Of a DNA stretch of 63,043 bases, positions 17,477-27,600 are shown piece by piece (the first letter of the stretch is position 1; each line of letters starts with the position of its first letter). Both the position numbers and the translations under genes were made by a program. The notes beneath the pieces are model-generated. The model was given only the letters and a program-made list of their open reading frames with translations, did not search any database and had not been told where the DNA came from. The DNA comes from Lysobacter sp. Root690 (lineage in GTDB: Bacteria; Pseudomonadota; Gammaproteobacteria; Xanthomonadales; Xanthomonadaceae), in the NCBI RefSeq assembly GCF_001427785.1, contig NZ_LMHM01000001.1, positions 611,856 to 674,898 on the forward strand, given 5' to 3'.

Positions 17477-17816
17477 GGCGATGCTCCAAGGGGCGATGGG
17501 CGCGAGCGGCTCGCGCCAGGCGTTGCAGATTAGGCCTTCGTTTCGGTCTCGCCTAGCGCACAGAGTAGAAGAGGCGTTGAGCGGAGCAGGCACGCGACCG
17601 GCGCGGCGCCGCGGCTTGCGTATCGGCACCGACACAACCCTGGCGCCGGCTCACTGCGGCAACTTGCCGCAGCCCGGTGCACGGCCTCGCCGCTAGCATC
17701 GTGCGCTTGTCCGCCGTCGTCACGACGGCCGCCCCTTGGTCTTCCAGTCGCGCCGCGTCCCGGCCGGTCGCGTCCGCGCGGCTACGACGCGGCACCGCCC
17801 GCTCTTATCGCCCCGC
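17477..17816. promoter_or_regulatory. Divergent promoter region, DUF3224 / TonB receptor
   Basis: 340 bases between divergent genes. I looked for an AT-rich Fur-type palindrome (GATAATGATTATC-like) ahead of the siderophore-type receptor and saw none; the sequence is uniformly GC-rich. No other dyad stands out. Confidence 0.35.
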
Positions 17817-20045
17817 ATGCACATACCGATGTCCCGTTCGCTCAGTTCGCTCCGTTTCATCGCGCCGGCCGCTTCGCTGCTGAGCTGCGCGCTGCTGGCC
17901 TGCGCCGCATTCGACGCGGCCGCGGCGAGCGCAGCCGAAGCAGTCGCCGACGCCGATCCCGGCACCACCCTCGACGCCGTGCGCGTACACGCGCAGCGCG
18001 ACGGCAGCCGCGACGCCTCGGTCGCCACCGCCAGCCGGCTGGGCCTGGACCCCGACGAACTGCCCGCCACCCTCGACGTGCTCGACCGCGACGACATCCA
18101 GGCGCGCGGCCTGCGCGACAGCGTCGAGGTGCTGCGCGCGATGCCCGGGGTGATGGCCGGCAACCTGCCCGGGCAACCGGGCGTGGCCTCGATGCGCGGC
18201 TTCGCCAGCGGCGCGGTGTCGTATTTGTTCGACGGCGTGCGCCTGACCAGTTCGGGGTTCTCCTCGCGCAACTGGGACAGCTTCAACTTCGAACGGGTCG
18301 AAGTGCTCAAGGGCCCGGCCTCGGTGCTGTATGGCGAAGGCGTCTTGGCCGGCGCGATCAACTTCGTGCCCAAGAGCGCGCAACTGGACGGTCGCAGCGG
18401 CGAAGTCCTGCTCGGTTACGGCAGTCACGACAGCGCGCGACTGGGACTGGACGGCAATCTGCCGTTGAGCGACACGCTGGCGGTGCGCGGCGTGCTCAGC
18501 GCCAATCGCTCCGACGGCCACGTCGACGACACCGCGTCGCAGGCCCAGGCCTTCAGCGGCTCGTTGCTGTGGCAACCGCGCGACACGCTGTCGGCGCGGG
18601 TCGCACTCGATTACCAGCGCGACGATTTCGACACCGCCTATTTCGGCGCGCCGCTGGTGCCGTTGGCGGTCGCCGCCGATCCCAGCGGTTTGGTCGATAA
18701 CGACGCGGGCTTGGTCATCGACCGCGCCGCGCGCGATCGCAACTACAACGTCGGCGACGGACGCATGGATTCGCGCTCGTACTGGCTGCGCACTCGCGTG
18801 GATTATCAGCTGAGCGAGCAATGGTCGCTGCGCAACGAAGCCAGCGGCTTCGACGCGCGACGCCGCTGGGACAACAGCGAGGACTTCAGCTACGACCCGA
18901 CCAGCGGCCTGCTCGCTCGCAGCAGCGCGCGCATCCATCACCGGCACAAGGTCTGGAACGAACGCCTGAGCCTGCGTCACGACGGCCGCATGGGCGGGCG
19001 CCGGCATCTGTTCGCGGCCGGGTTCGAATACAGCGACACCGATTTCTTCAACCTGCGTCGTTTCGGTCAGGCCGCGCCGGTCGATCTGCTCGCGCAGGAT
19101 CGCGGCGAATTGCCCGCCGACAGCGCGGCCGCTTACCGCGACGGCCGCAACGATTTCAGCACCCGCGTGCGGGTCGCGGCGGTGTTCGTCGAAGACGCGT
19201 TGAACCTGAGTCCGCGCTGGCTGCTGGTCGGCGGCCTGCGCCACGAACGCATCGCGTTGAACCGGCACAACCTGGATCTCGACAGCGGCCTGAGCAGCCG
19301 CTTCGATCGCGACTTCAGCCCGACTTCGTGGCGCCTGGGCAGCGTGTTCGACCTGGGTCCCGGCACCCAGCTGTACGCGCAATACAGCAGCGCGGTGCTG
19401 CCGGTGAGTTCGCTGCTGACCATCAATCAGCGCAACAACGCCTTCGACCTGAGTCAGGGCGATTCGATCGAGGTCGGCATTCGTGCCGCATTATTCGAGC
19501 AACGCCTGCATCTGACCGCGGCCGCGTATCGCCTGCGCCAGGACGACATCCTGACCCGCGATCCGTTGCAGCCGCAGATCAGCGTACAGAACGGCCGCCA
19601 ATCCTCGCGCGGGATCGAGTTCTCGCTGAGCGCGCAGGCCACCTCGCGCCTGCGCATCGACGCCAACGCCGCGCTGCTGTCGGCGCGCTTCGATCGCCTG
19701 ATCGAAGCCGGCGGCGCCGATCGCGGCGGCAATCGCCCGTCCAACGTGCCCGAGCGGACCGCCGGCGTTGACCTGTTCTACCGCGCCGACGGATCGCCGC
19801 TGAGCTTGAGCCTCGGCCTGCGCCATGTCGGCGACTTCTACACCGACAACGCCAACCGCTATCGGGTCCGCGCCCACACCGTCGCCGACGCCTCGGCTTC
19901 GCTCGATACCGCGCACGGCCGCTACACCGCGCGGGTCCGCAACCTCACCGACGCGTTCTATGCCGACTGGTCCGGCTACAGCGCGAGCCAGGTTTACCTC
20001 GGCGCGCCGCGCTCGCTGGAACTAAGCTGGTCGAGGTCGTTCTGA
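17817..20045 (+). CDS. TonB-dependent siderophore-type outer-membrane receptor
   Basis: 742 residues. After a signal peptide (SSLRFIAPAASLLSCALLACA) comes a TonB-box-like region (TTLDAVRVHA), the plug (about 70-190, with DVLDRDDIQARG, VEVLRAMPGV, GFASGAVSYLFDGV and RVEVLKGPASVLYGEG) and a 22-strand barrel ending SLELSWSRSF with terminal Phe. It resembles FoxA/FhuE-type ferric siderophore receptors and would import iron chelates using TonB-ExbBD energy. Start ATG 17817 (or 17829) is chosen because the signal peptide follows it. It is separated by one base from the PepSY gene, a pairing seen in ferric-siderophore uptake operons. The ligand cannot be told from sequence. Confidence 0.93.
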   Translation: MHIPMSRSLSSLRFIAPAASLLSCALLACAAFDAAAASAAEAVADADPGTTLDAVRVHAQRDGSRDASVATASRLGLDPDELPATLDVLDRDDIQARGLRDSVEVLRAMPGVMAGNLPGQPGVASMRGFASGAVSYLFDGVRLTSSGFSSRNWDSFNFERVEVLKGPASVLYGEGVLAGAINFVPKSAQLDGRSGEVLLGYGSHDSARLGLDGNLPLSDTLAVRGVLSANRSDGHVDDTASQAQAFSGSLLWQPRDTLSARVALDYQRDDFDTAYFGAPLVPLAVAADPSGLVDNDAGLVIDRAARDRNYNVGDGRMDSRSYWLRTRVDYQLSEQWSLRNEASGFDARRRWDNSEDFSYDPTSGLLARSSARIHHRHKVWNERLSLRHDGRMGGRRHLFAAGFEYSDTDFFNLRRFGQAAPVDLLAQDRGELPADSAAAYRDGRNDFSTRVRVAAVFVEDALNLSPRWLLVGGLRHERIALNRHNLDLDSGLSSRFDRDFSPTSWRLGSVFDLGPGTQLYAQYSSAVLPVSSLLTINQRNNAFDLSQGDSIEVGIRAALFEQRLHLTAAAYRLRQDDILTRDPLQPQISVQNGRQSSRGIEFSLSAQATSRLRIDANAALLSARFDRLIEAGGADRGGNRPSNVPERTAGVDLFYRADGSPLSLSLGLRHVGDFYTDNANRYRVRAHTVADASASLDTAHGRYTARVRNLTDAFYADWSGYSASQVYLGAPRSLELSWSRSF

Positions 20046-20046
20046 G

Positions 20047-21432
20047 ATGAGCGGGGCCAACCCACATCAACGGCTCGGCCGCGCGTCCTACCGCGCGGTG
20101 TGGCGCTGGCATTTCTATGCCGGCCTGTTCGTCGCACCGCTGCTGCTGATCCTCGCGATCACCGGCGCGATCTATCTGTTCAACGATGAGATCGAAGACG
20201 CCGTACATGCTTCGCTGCGTTTCGCACCGCAACGCGAGGCCGACCTGCCGATGTCGCGACTGATCGACGCCGCGCAACGCGCGCATCCCGGCGCGGTCAC
20301 CCGCATCGACCTGCCATCCGATCCGCGGCGCACCGCGCAGGTGTTCGTGACACCCGTGCAGGGCGAACCCTTGCGCATGTTCGTCGATCCTGGCACGGCG
20401 CGGGTGCACGGCGCATTCGTCTACACCCGCACCCTGGTCGGATTCGCCGACACCATGCATGGTTCCTTGATGCTTGGCCGCGTCGGCGATGCGATCGTCG
20501 AACTGGCCGCGTGCTGGGCGCTGCTGCTGATCGCGACCGGCCTGTACCTGTGGTGGCCGCGCGAGCGCGGTTGGCGCCATGCGCTATGGCCGGACTGGCG
20601 CGCGCGCGGTCGGGTGTTCTGGCGCGGCCTGCATTCGAGCGTCGGCGCCTGGGTCGCGGCGCTGATCGTGTTCCTGATCCTGACCGGCCTGCCCTGGGCC
20701 GGCGTGTGGGGCGATCTGTTGCGCGCGGGCACTCAGCAACTCGGCATCGGCTATCCGGCCGAACATCGCCATCACGGCCCGGCGGCGACGAAACCGACGA
20801 CCACGGTGGCCGAGGCGATCGGCGAAACCCCGTGGACCTTGCGCGATGCGCCGATGCCGGCCTCGATCCATGCGCACCATGCGCATGATGGCGCGAGCGC
20901 GATCCGGTCCGATATCGGCATCGATGCCGTGGCGCGCGTATTGGCCGTGCAAGGTCTGCGCGGCGATTACCGACTGTCGTTGCCGCAGTCCGACGATGGC
21001 GTCTACACCGCAGTGGTGTATCCGAACCGGCCGCAAGGCCAATACACCGTGCATATCGATCGCTACAGCGGCGCGGTGGTCGGCCGGACCGGTTTCGCCG
21101 ATTACGGCTGGGCCGCGCAGGCGGTCGAGCTGGGCGTGCAGTTGCACATGGGCAATTACTTCGGCCGCGCCAATCAGATCGTGATGCTGCTGCCGTGCAT
21201 CGGCATCGTGGTGCTGAGCATCAGTGGCGTGTGGATGTGGTGGCGAAGACGACCGCGCGGGCGCCTGGGCGCGCCGTCGGGGCCGTCGCCGACGCAGTTG
21301 CGCACGATCGCGATCATCGCGCTGGCTTGCGGCGTGCTGTTCCCCTTGCTCGGGGCGTCGCTGTTGCTGGTGGTTGCGATCGATCGCTGGGTGATTGCGA
21401 GGATTCCGCGGCTTGCGGCGGCGATGCGGTGA
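20047..21432 (+). CDS. PepSY-associated TM protein (siderophore-iron reductase-like)
   Basis: 461 residues with four transmembrane regions: about 20-45 (FYAGLFVAPLLLILAITGAIYLF), 150-172, 205-225 and the C-terminal pair (about 375-460). The central soluble parts hold PepSY folds, and His-rich stretches occur, including HRHHGPAA and HAHHAHDGA, plus HLHMGNYFG. PepSY membrane proteins encoded next to TonB receptors are thought to reduce ferric siderophores at the inner membrane or aid release (FoxB/FsrB-like); conserved histidines may bind heme. It starts one base after the receptor stop, so both are one operon. No permease is beside it. Confidence 0.9.
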   Translation: MSGANPHQRLGRASYRAVWRWHFYAGLFVAPLLLILAITGAIYLFNDEIEDAVHASLRFAPQREADLPMSRLIDAAQRAHPGAVTRIDLPSDPRRTAQVFVTPVQGEPLRMFVDPGTARVHGAFVYTRTLVGFADTMHGSLMLGRVGDAIVELAACWALLLIATGLYLWWPRERGWRHALWPDWRARGRVFWRGLHSSVGAWVAALIVFLILTGLPWAGVWGDLLRAGTQQLGIGYPAEHRHHGPAATKPTTTVAEAIGETPWTLRDAPMPASIHAHHAHDGASAIRSDIGIDAVARVLAVQGLRGDYRLSLPQSDDGVYTAVVYPNRPQGQYTVHIDRYSGAVVGRTGFADYGWAAQAVELGVQLHMGNYFGRANQIVMLLPCIGIVVLSISGVWMWWRRRPRGRLGAPSGPSPTQLRTIAIIALACGVLFPLLGASLLLVVAIDRWVIARIPRLAAAMR

Positions 21433-21497
21433 GGATGGCTGAAGTCTCGCCAGGGCTGAAAGCTCTTCGCAAAGAACGCTCCCGCAAAGATCGGACC

Positions 21498-21525
21498 AAA
21501 AAACATCGCCGCGAACGCGGCGATG
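21498..21525 (-). terminator. Rho-independent terminator of the giant autotransporter
   Basis: Stem CATCGCCGCG / CGCGGCGATG (21504-21513 and 21516-21525) with a minimal loop; on the minus strand it is followed directly by six T (TTTTTTGG). It is about 130 bases after the leftward autotransporter stop. A transcript coming rightward from the PepSY gene would meet the same stem, but without a U-tract. Confidence 0.85.
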
Positions 21526-21653
21526 CGGAGGTCCCTGCGAGTGATTTCGTGGCCAGTGCAATCGTCGTTCGATAAAGCAACTACCGACTTCGGTCCAGCG
21601 CACCGAAGCCGGTAGCGCCACCCGTCCGGCGGCGCCGGTGCATCCGGCCCGGC

Positions 21654-24600
21654 TTATTGAGCCCGGGCCGAAGCCTCGTCGCACCACGTCGTCGGCTGGG
21701 TCATCGCGCCCGACGGAGGGGCGGGTCGCGATGTCGCGGCGGCGAGTCGCGGCGCGGGACGCCGCTTGCTCGCCTGGGTTGCGGTGCCGCGCGAGGCGAC
21801 ACGCTGGGTCTTGGAGATCGGTCGCGCGCCACGCGGCTTGGCCTTGGCCTTCGCCACCGTTCGCGGCGCCGCGGCCTTGGCGGCGGGACGAACCTTGCAC
21901 TGTCCGAATGCGGCAGGTTGCGCGGCACTCTGAGTCGAAGCACCGGCCTCGGATGCGGCCACCGCACCCGCGGCAGCGCCGGCCGACTGCGCGGCATGGG
22001 CTGCCGACGCAGTCGATCCGGCCGCCGCCGCGGTAGCCGCTCCCGATCCACTCGCCCCTGATGCTGAAGTATTCGCGGCCGCTCCCGCCAAACCGGCCGA
22101 ACGTTCGGCTGAAATCGCCGCGGCCGCGGTGCCTGCCGCGGCCGCGGCCGCGGCCGCCGGACCGGCCGAATGCGAGCCCGAGCGCGCCGCGCCCGACACT
22201 GACGAAGACGATGCGGCCGGCAACGGACCCGCGCCGGAAACCGCGGAAGAAGCCGCCGGCGCGCCCGGATCGCGCGCCGACGCCGCATCGACCGAACCAC
22301 CGCGATCGATGGACACACCATCAACCGAACCGCGATCGGCCGACGCCACACTCGTCGTCACCGGCGCCGCGCGCGCCGCCGCGACCGCCGACGAACCGCC
22401 CCAACCCAGCCGCAGACCGATATTGAGCGAATGCGCGCGATCGTCGCTGCCGATATCCCCGCGGTACTCGATAAAGCCGCTGCTGACCGGACTCATCCGA
22501 TACGCCAAGCCCAGACCGACGTTCCAGCGATTGCGTTCGGCCGCGAACCCGCTCACCCCGAAGCCCGGCACGGTCGCACCGGCGAAGGCATTGCGCGCGA
22601 ACGGCTGATCGTCCTGCAGATCGTGCAGATAACGAATGTCGGCGGTCGGCGTCAGCTTGCGCGCGGCGCTGCCGGGCACGCTGGAGAAGCGCACACCGAT
22701 GCCGGCGGTGGTGGTGTCGAAGCTGCCGGTCGACACGATCAGGTTCGCGTCGCCCGCGCCCTGCTCGGTGAATGTCGCCGATTCGACCTTGTTGTAGTAC
22801 ACGCCGAGCAACGGCTCAACGCGCACGCTCGCGCCGTCCCAGCGCCAGCCGGCTTCGAGCATGGCGTACACGCCGTCGTTGCTGAAATGCGCATCGCTGC
22901 GGCGATTGAACGTGCCCACCGCGATCTCGCGCTCGGCGTCGAAACTGGCGTAGCTGTAACCGGCCGCGCCCTGGGTCCAGAAGCCGCCGGGCGCATACAG
23001 CCAGTGAATGCCGACGTTGAACAGATCGCCGTCGACCTTGTCGTCGCGGCGGTCGGTTTCCATCTTCGAATGGGCCATGCCGATGTGGCCGCCGAAACGG
23101 AAGTGTTCGCCGGGCGAGCCTTCCAGGCCGATCGCGATGCCGCCGACGGTGTTGTCGATGCCGTCCAGGCCGTCGCCGTCGAATTCGGCGCGGCCGCCGT
23201 ACGCGGTCGCCCACACCGTGCCGAACGTGCTTTCGTCCTCGGTGCCGGCATCGCGCGCGCGATCGAGTTGACGCGCCACGCTGCGTTGCATCTGCTCGGC
23301 GTTGTAACGCTGAGCGCTGGCGATCGAAGCGTAGGTCTCGCCGCTGAGCGTGTCGAACGCGCGCGGCGCCTGCGCGGCGCTGAGCCCGCGCGCGGCCGCG
23401 ACCAGGGTCGGCAACTGGGGCGTGGCGGCATCGGCGATCGCCTGCAGGGCGTTGGCCACCGATTGCTGATTGCCGCTGAGCCCGGGGAACTGATTGAAGC
23501 GGATGCCGGTGCCTCCGGCATCGTGCTCGCTCAGGCGCAGAAACACGTCGTTGCCGATCGTCACCAGGCTCGCGTCGAGGAACGGCAACGCGGTCTGGCT
23601 GACGCCGCTGAACGCACCGCTGAGCGTGCCGGCATCGACGATGCGGTAATCGGTCACCGGCGCGTAGCTGCCGGCTTGCGGAATCGCCACCACCTGGCCG
23701 CCGTTCAAGGTCGCCGTGCCGGCGACGATCACGCTGTCGGTCGCGCCCGCGCCGTTCTGGCGCACTTGCAGGCTGGCGCCGGGATTCACGGTCAGGCTGG
23801 CGACATTGAGCGAAGCGCCGACCGCGCCGGTACCCGCCGCCGCGCCGCTGCCGCCTGCAACGCCCGACGGCGCTAGCACGCCGCCGAGAGTCAACGAACC
23901 GGCCAGTGCGCCATCGCCGATCAACGCGCCCCCCGCGGCGACGTTGGCATTGCCACCGAGGTTGCCGTTGAGCACGAGGTTGCCGCCGACCGAGGTGTTG
24001 TCGAACGCGCCGGTCGCGCCGCTCGGCAGGATCAGCGTGCCGCCCGCGCCGACGCCGAGATTTTCGAAACCGCTCAAAGCCGCGCCCGGCAGCGTGCCTT
24101 CGCCGCTGCCGGCGACCGAGAACGTATCGCTGCCAGCACCGGCGTTGATCGCGCCGGTGATACCAGCCAGTTGCGTCGGCGAGGCGTTCAACACATCGTT
24201 GCCGCCGCCGAGATTGACCGCGCCTGCGACTGCCCCGGTCACGCTGAGATTGTCGGCCCCGCCGCTGAAATTCGCGGTCGTGCCCGCAGCCGAGGCGAGC
24301 CCGGCGGTGATCGGATTGGCGACGTTGAGCGTGCCACCCTGGATCGACAGGCCGCCGGTGAAACCGAGCACCGCGCCGTTGAGTCCGAGCGCGCCGCTGC
24401 CGGTCTTGATCAACGTGCCGCTGCCGGCGACCGTGCCGTTCAAGTCCAGCGCGTTCGCGCCGACGATGCTCAAGGCACTGCCGGCGCCGATATTGACCGC
24501 ATTGGCGAGCGCAAGTCCGGGCAAGGCGGCGCTGAGATTCGCATTGCCGCCGATGTTGAGCGCGCCGCTGCCGAGCGCGCCGGCATTGCCGAGCGCCAAG

Positions 24601-27600
24601 GTGCCCGCGCCGAGATTGAAGCCGCCGCTGAAGCTATTCGCCGCGCCCAGTGACAAGGTGCCGGTGCCGTTAAAACCCAGACTGCCGGCGCCGCCGATCG
24701 CGCCGCCGAGGCTGAGATCGTTGCTGCCGCCGATGCCCAGCTGCGCGCCCGCGGCGAGGTTGATGCCGTTGCCGAGCGCGATGCCGGGCGCGGTCGCGGT
24801 CAAGCCCGCGTTCGCGCCGACGTTGAGCGCGCCAGTGCCGAGCGCGAGGTTGTTGCCGACGCCCAGCGTGCCCGCGTTGAGCGCGACGCCGCCGGCAAAG
24901 GTGTTGGCGCCGCCGAGGTTCAACGCACCGGTGCCGCTCATGGCCAAGCCGCCTGCGCCGCCGATACCGCCGCCGAGCGACAGATCGTTGCCACCGTTGA
25001 TGCCCAAGGTCACGCCGGCGCCGAGATTGACCGCGTTGCCCAACGCGATGCCCGGCGCGCTCGCGTTGAGATTTGCGTTGCCGCCGACATTGAGCGCGCC
25101 GCTGCCGAGCGCGGTATTGGCGCCGACGCTCAGCGAGCCGCCGCCGAGGTTGAAGCCGCCGCTGAAGCTGTTGCTGCCGCCCAGGCTCAGGGTCGCCGGG
25201 CCGTTGAAACTCAAGCCGCCCGCGCCGGCGATCGCACCGTTCAAACCCAGGTTGTTGGCGCCGCCGAGGTTCAAGGCCGCATTGAGATTGATCGCGTTGC
25301 CCAGGTTCACCGCCGCGCCCGCGTTGAGCGTGGCCGCGCCGTTGACCGCGAGCGCGCCGCTGCCGAGCGCGGTGTCGGTGCCGACGTTGAGCGTACCGGC
25401 CTGCAGATCCAGCCCGCCGCTGAAGCTGTTGGCGCCGTTGAGCGACAACGCGCCCGCGCCGGTCTTGATCAGCGAACCGCCGCCGGCGATCGCGCCGCCC
25501 AGGCTCAGATCGGCCGCGCCGCCGAGCGACAGCCCCGCGCCCGCGCCGAGATTGATCGCGTTGCCGAGATTGAGCGCCGCGCCGGTGCTGGCCATGCTCG
25601 CATTGCCGGTAACGTTGAGCGCGCCGGTGCCGAGCGAGGTGCTGCCGCCGAGCAGCAGATTGCCCGCACCCAGCGACACCCCGCCGCCGAAGCTGTTGGC
25701 GCCACCGAGGGTGAAACTGCCCGGACCGTTGATCGACAAACCGCCCGCGCCGCTGATCGCGCCGCCGAGATTGAGCGCATTCGCGCCGCCCAGGCCCAGG
25801 GTCGCGCCCGCGCCGAGGGTGACGTTGTTGGCCAACGCGATGCCCGGCAGGCCCGCGCTCAAGTTCGCGCTGCCACTGACATTGAGTCCGCCCAGACCGA
25901 GCGCGAGATTGTTGCCGACACTCAAGCTGCCGCTGGCCAGATCGACGCCGCCGGCGAAGCTGTTGGCGCCGTTGAGCGCGAGCGTGCCGCTGCCGTTGAA
26001 CGCAAGCCCGCCCGCGCCGCTGACCAATCCGCCGAGCGCGATATTGTTGGCGCCGCCGATGCCCAGGCCGGCGTTGAGCACCACCGCGTTGCCGAGATTC
26101 ACGCCGGCATTCGCGTTCAAGGTCGCCGCGCCGTTGACCGTCAACGCGCCCAGTCCGAGCGAGGTGTTGGTGCCGACGCTCAGGCCTCCGGCTTGCAGAT
26201 TCACGCCGCCGGCGAAGTTGTTGGCGCCGCCGAGCGTCAGGTTGGCCGCGCCGTTCTTGGTCAAACCACCCAGGCCGTTGAGCGTGCCGTTGAGCGCGAG
26301 ATTGGCGCTGCCGCCGATGCCGAGCCCGGCGTTGAGGTTGAAGTTGTTGCTCAGGCTCACCGCCGCGTTCGCGTCCAGATTGCCCGCACCGCTGACCGTG
26401 ACCGCGCCGCCGCCGAGCGCGGTGTTGTTGCCGACCACCAGCGCGCCGCCGCCGAGATTGAAGCCGCCGGTAAAGGTGCTGGCGCCGTTGAGCGTGAGGC
26501 CCGGCGCGCCGGCCAGACTGATGCCGCCCGCGCCGCTGATGCCGCCGTTGAGGGTCAACGCACCGCCGCCACCGCCGGCGCCGAAGTTCAAGGTGTTGTT
26601 GAGCACGATCGCGTTATTCAAGGCGACGCCGGCCGCGCCGGTCAGCGAACCCGCGCCATTGACCGTCAACGCGCCGGTGCCAAGCGCGCCGCTGTTGCCC
26701 AGATCGATCGAACCGGCCTGCAGGACGGTGCCGCCGCTGTAGTTGTTGCTGCCGGTCAGCGATAGCGCGCCGCTGTTGAGGGTGAGACTGCCGGCGCCGC
26801 CGATGTTGCCGCCGAGGGTCAGCGCGCCCGCGCCGTTGAGGGTCAACGCGCCGTTGAGTTGCACCTGATTGGCGAGCGTGCCGCTGAACGAGGTGTTGAG
26901 CGTGGCCGGTCCGCCGACCAGGAACAGACCGGTGCCGAGCGAATTCGCGTTGCCCAAGGTCAGGCCGCCGCCATTGAGGGCGAGCCCGCCGCTGAAATTG
27001 TTGTTGCCGAGCAGCGACAAGGTGCCCGCGCCGTTCTTGATCAGACCGCCGGCGCCGCTGACCGTGCCGCCCAGACTCAGCGCGTTCGCGCCCTGCACGA
27101 TCAACCCGCCGGTCAGATTCACGTTCTGCGCGAGCGTCAGACCGGGCAGCGAGGCCTGGATCGCGCCGCCGTTCGCGGTCAACGGGCCCAGGCCGAACGA
27201 CAGCGCGTTGTCGAAGATCGACAGGCCGCCGTTGAGCGTGGCGCCGCCACTGACCACCGCGCCGCTCAAGGTCCAGGTGCCGCTGTTGACGGTGAGGTTT
27301 TCGAAATTGAGGTATTGCAGACCGGAGATCGAACCGGTGCCGCCGGTACCCGAACCCGGACCGGCGACGGTGTTCTGCAGCACCAGGGTATCGCTGCCGC
27401 CGATGCCGGCATCGACCGTGCCGGTCGCGGCGAAGGTGAGCAGACCGGGCGGCAAGGTCGGGGTCGGCACGCCGACCGGCGGCAACGGGATCAGCGGATT
27501 GGCGAGCGAGGAACCGGTCACCGCGACGAAGGTGTCGTTGCTCAGGGTGGTGCCGAGCGAGACGCTGCCGTTGATGGTGCCGGCGTTGACGAAGGTGTTG

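Noticed and set aside
17477-17816. Possible Fur box before the siderophore-type receptor
   Set aside because: No AT-rich GATAAT-type palindrome is visible; the region is uniformly GC-rich.
23716-26742. A 1008-codon Pro/Ala/Leu-rich open frame opposite the giant autotransporter
   Set aside because: The Pro/Leu/Ala pattern is the antisense image of the Gly/Asn/Leu repeats; no signal peptide or start signal.
24250-27090. Regularly spaced similar blocks that might be taken for a CRISPR array
   Set aside because: They are about 260-bp degenerate in-frame protein repeats, with no short conserved repeat/spacer alternation and no cas gene.
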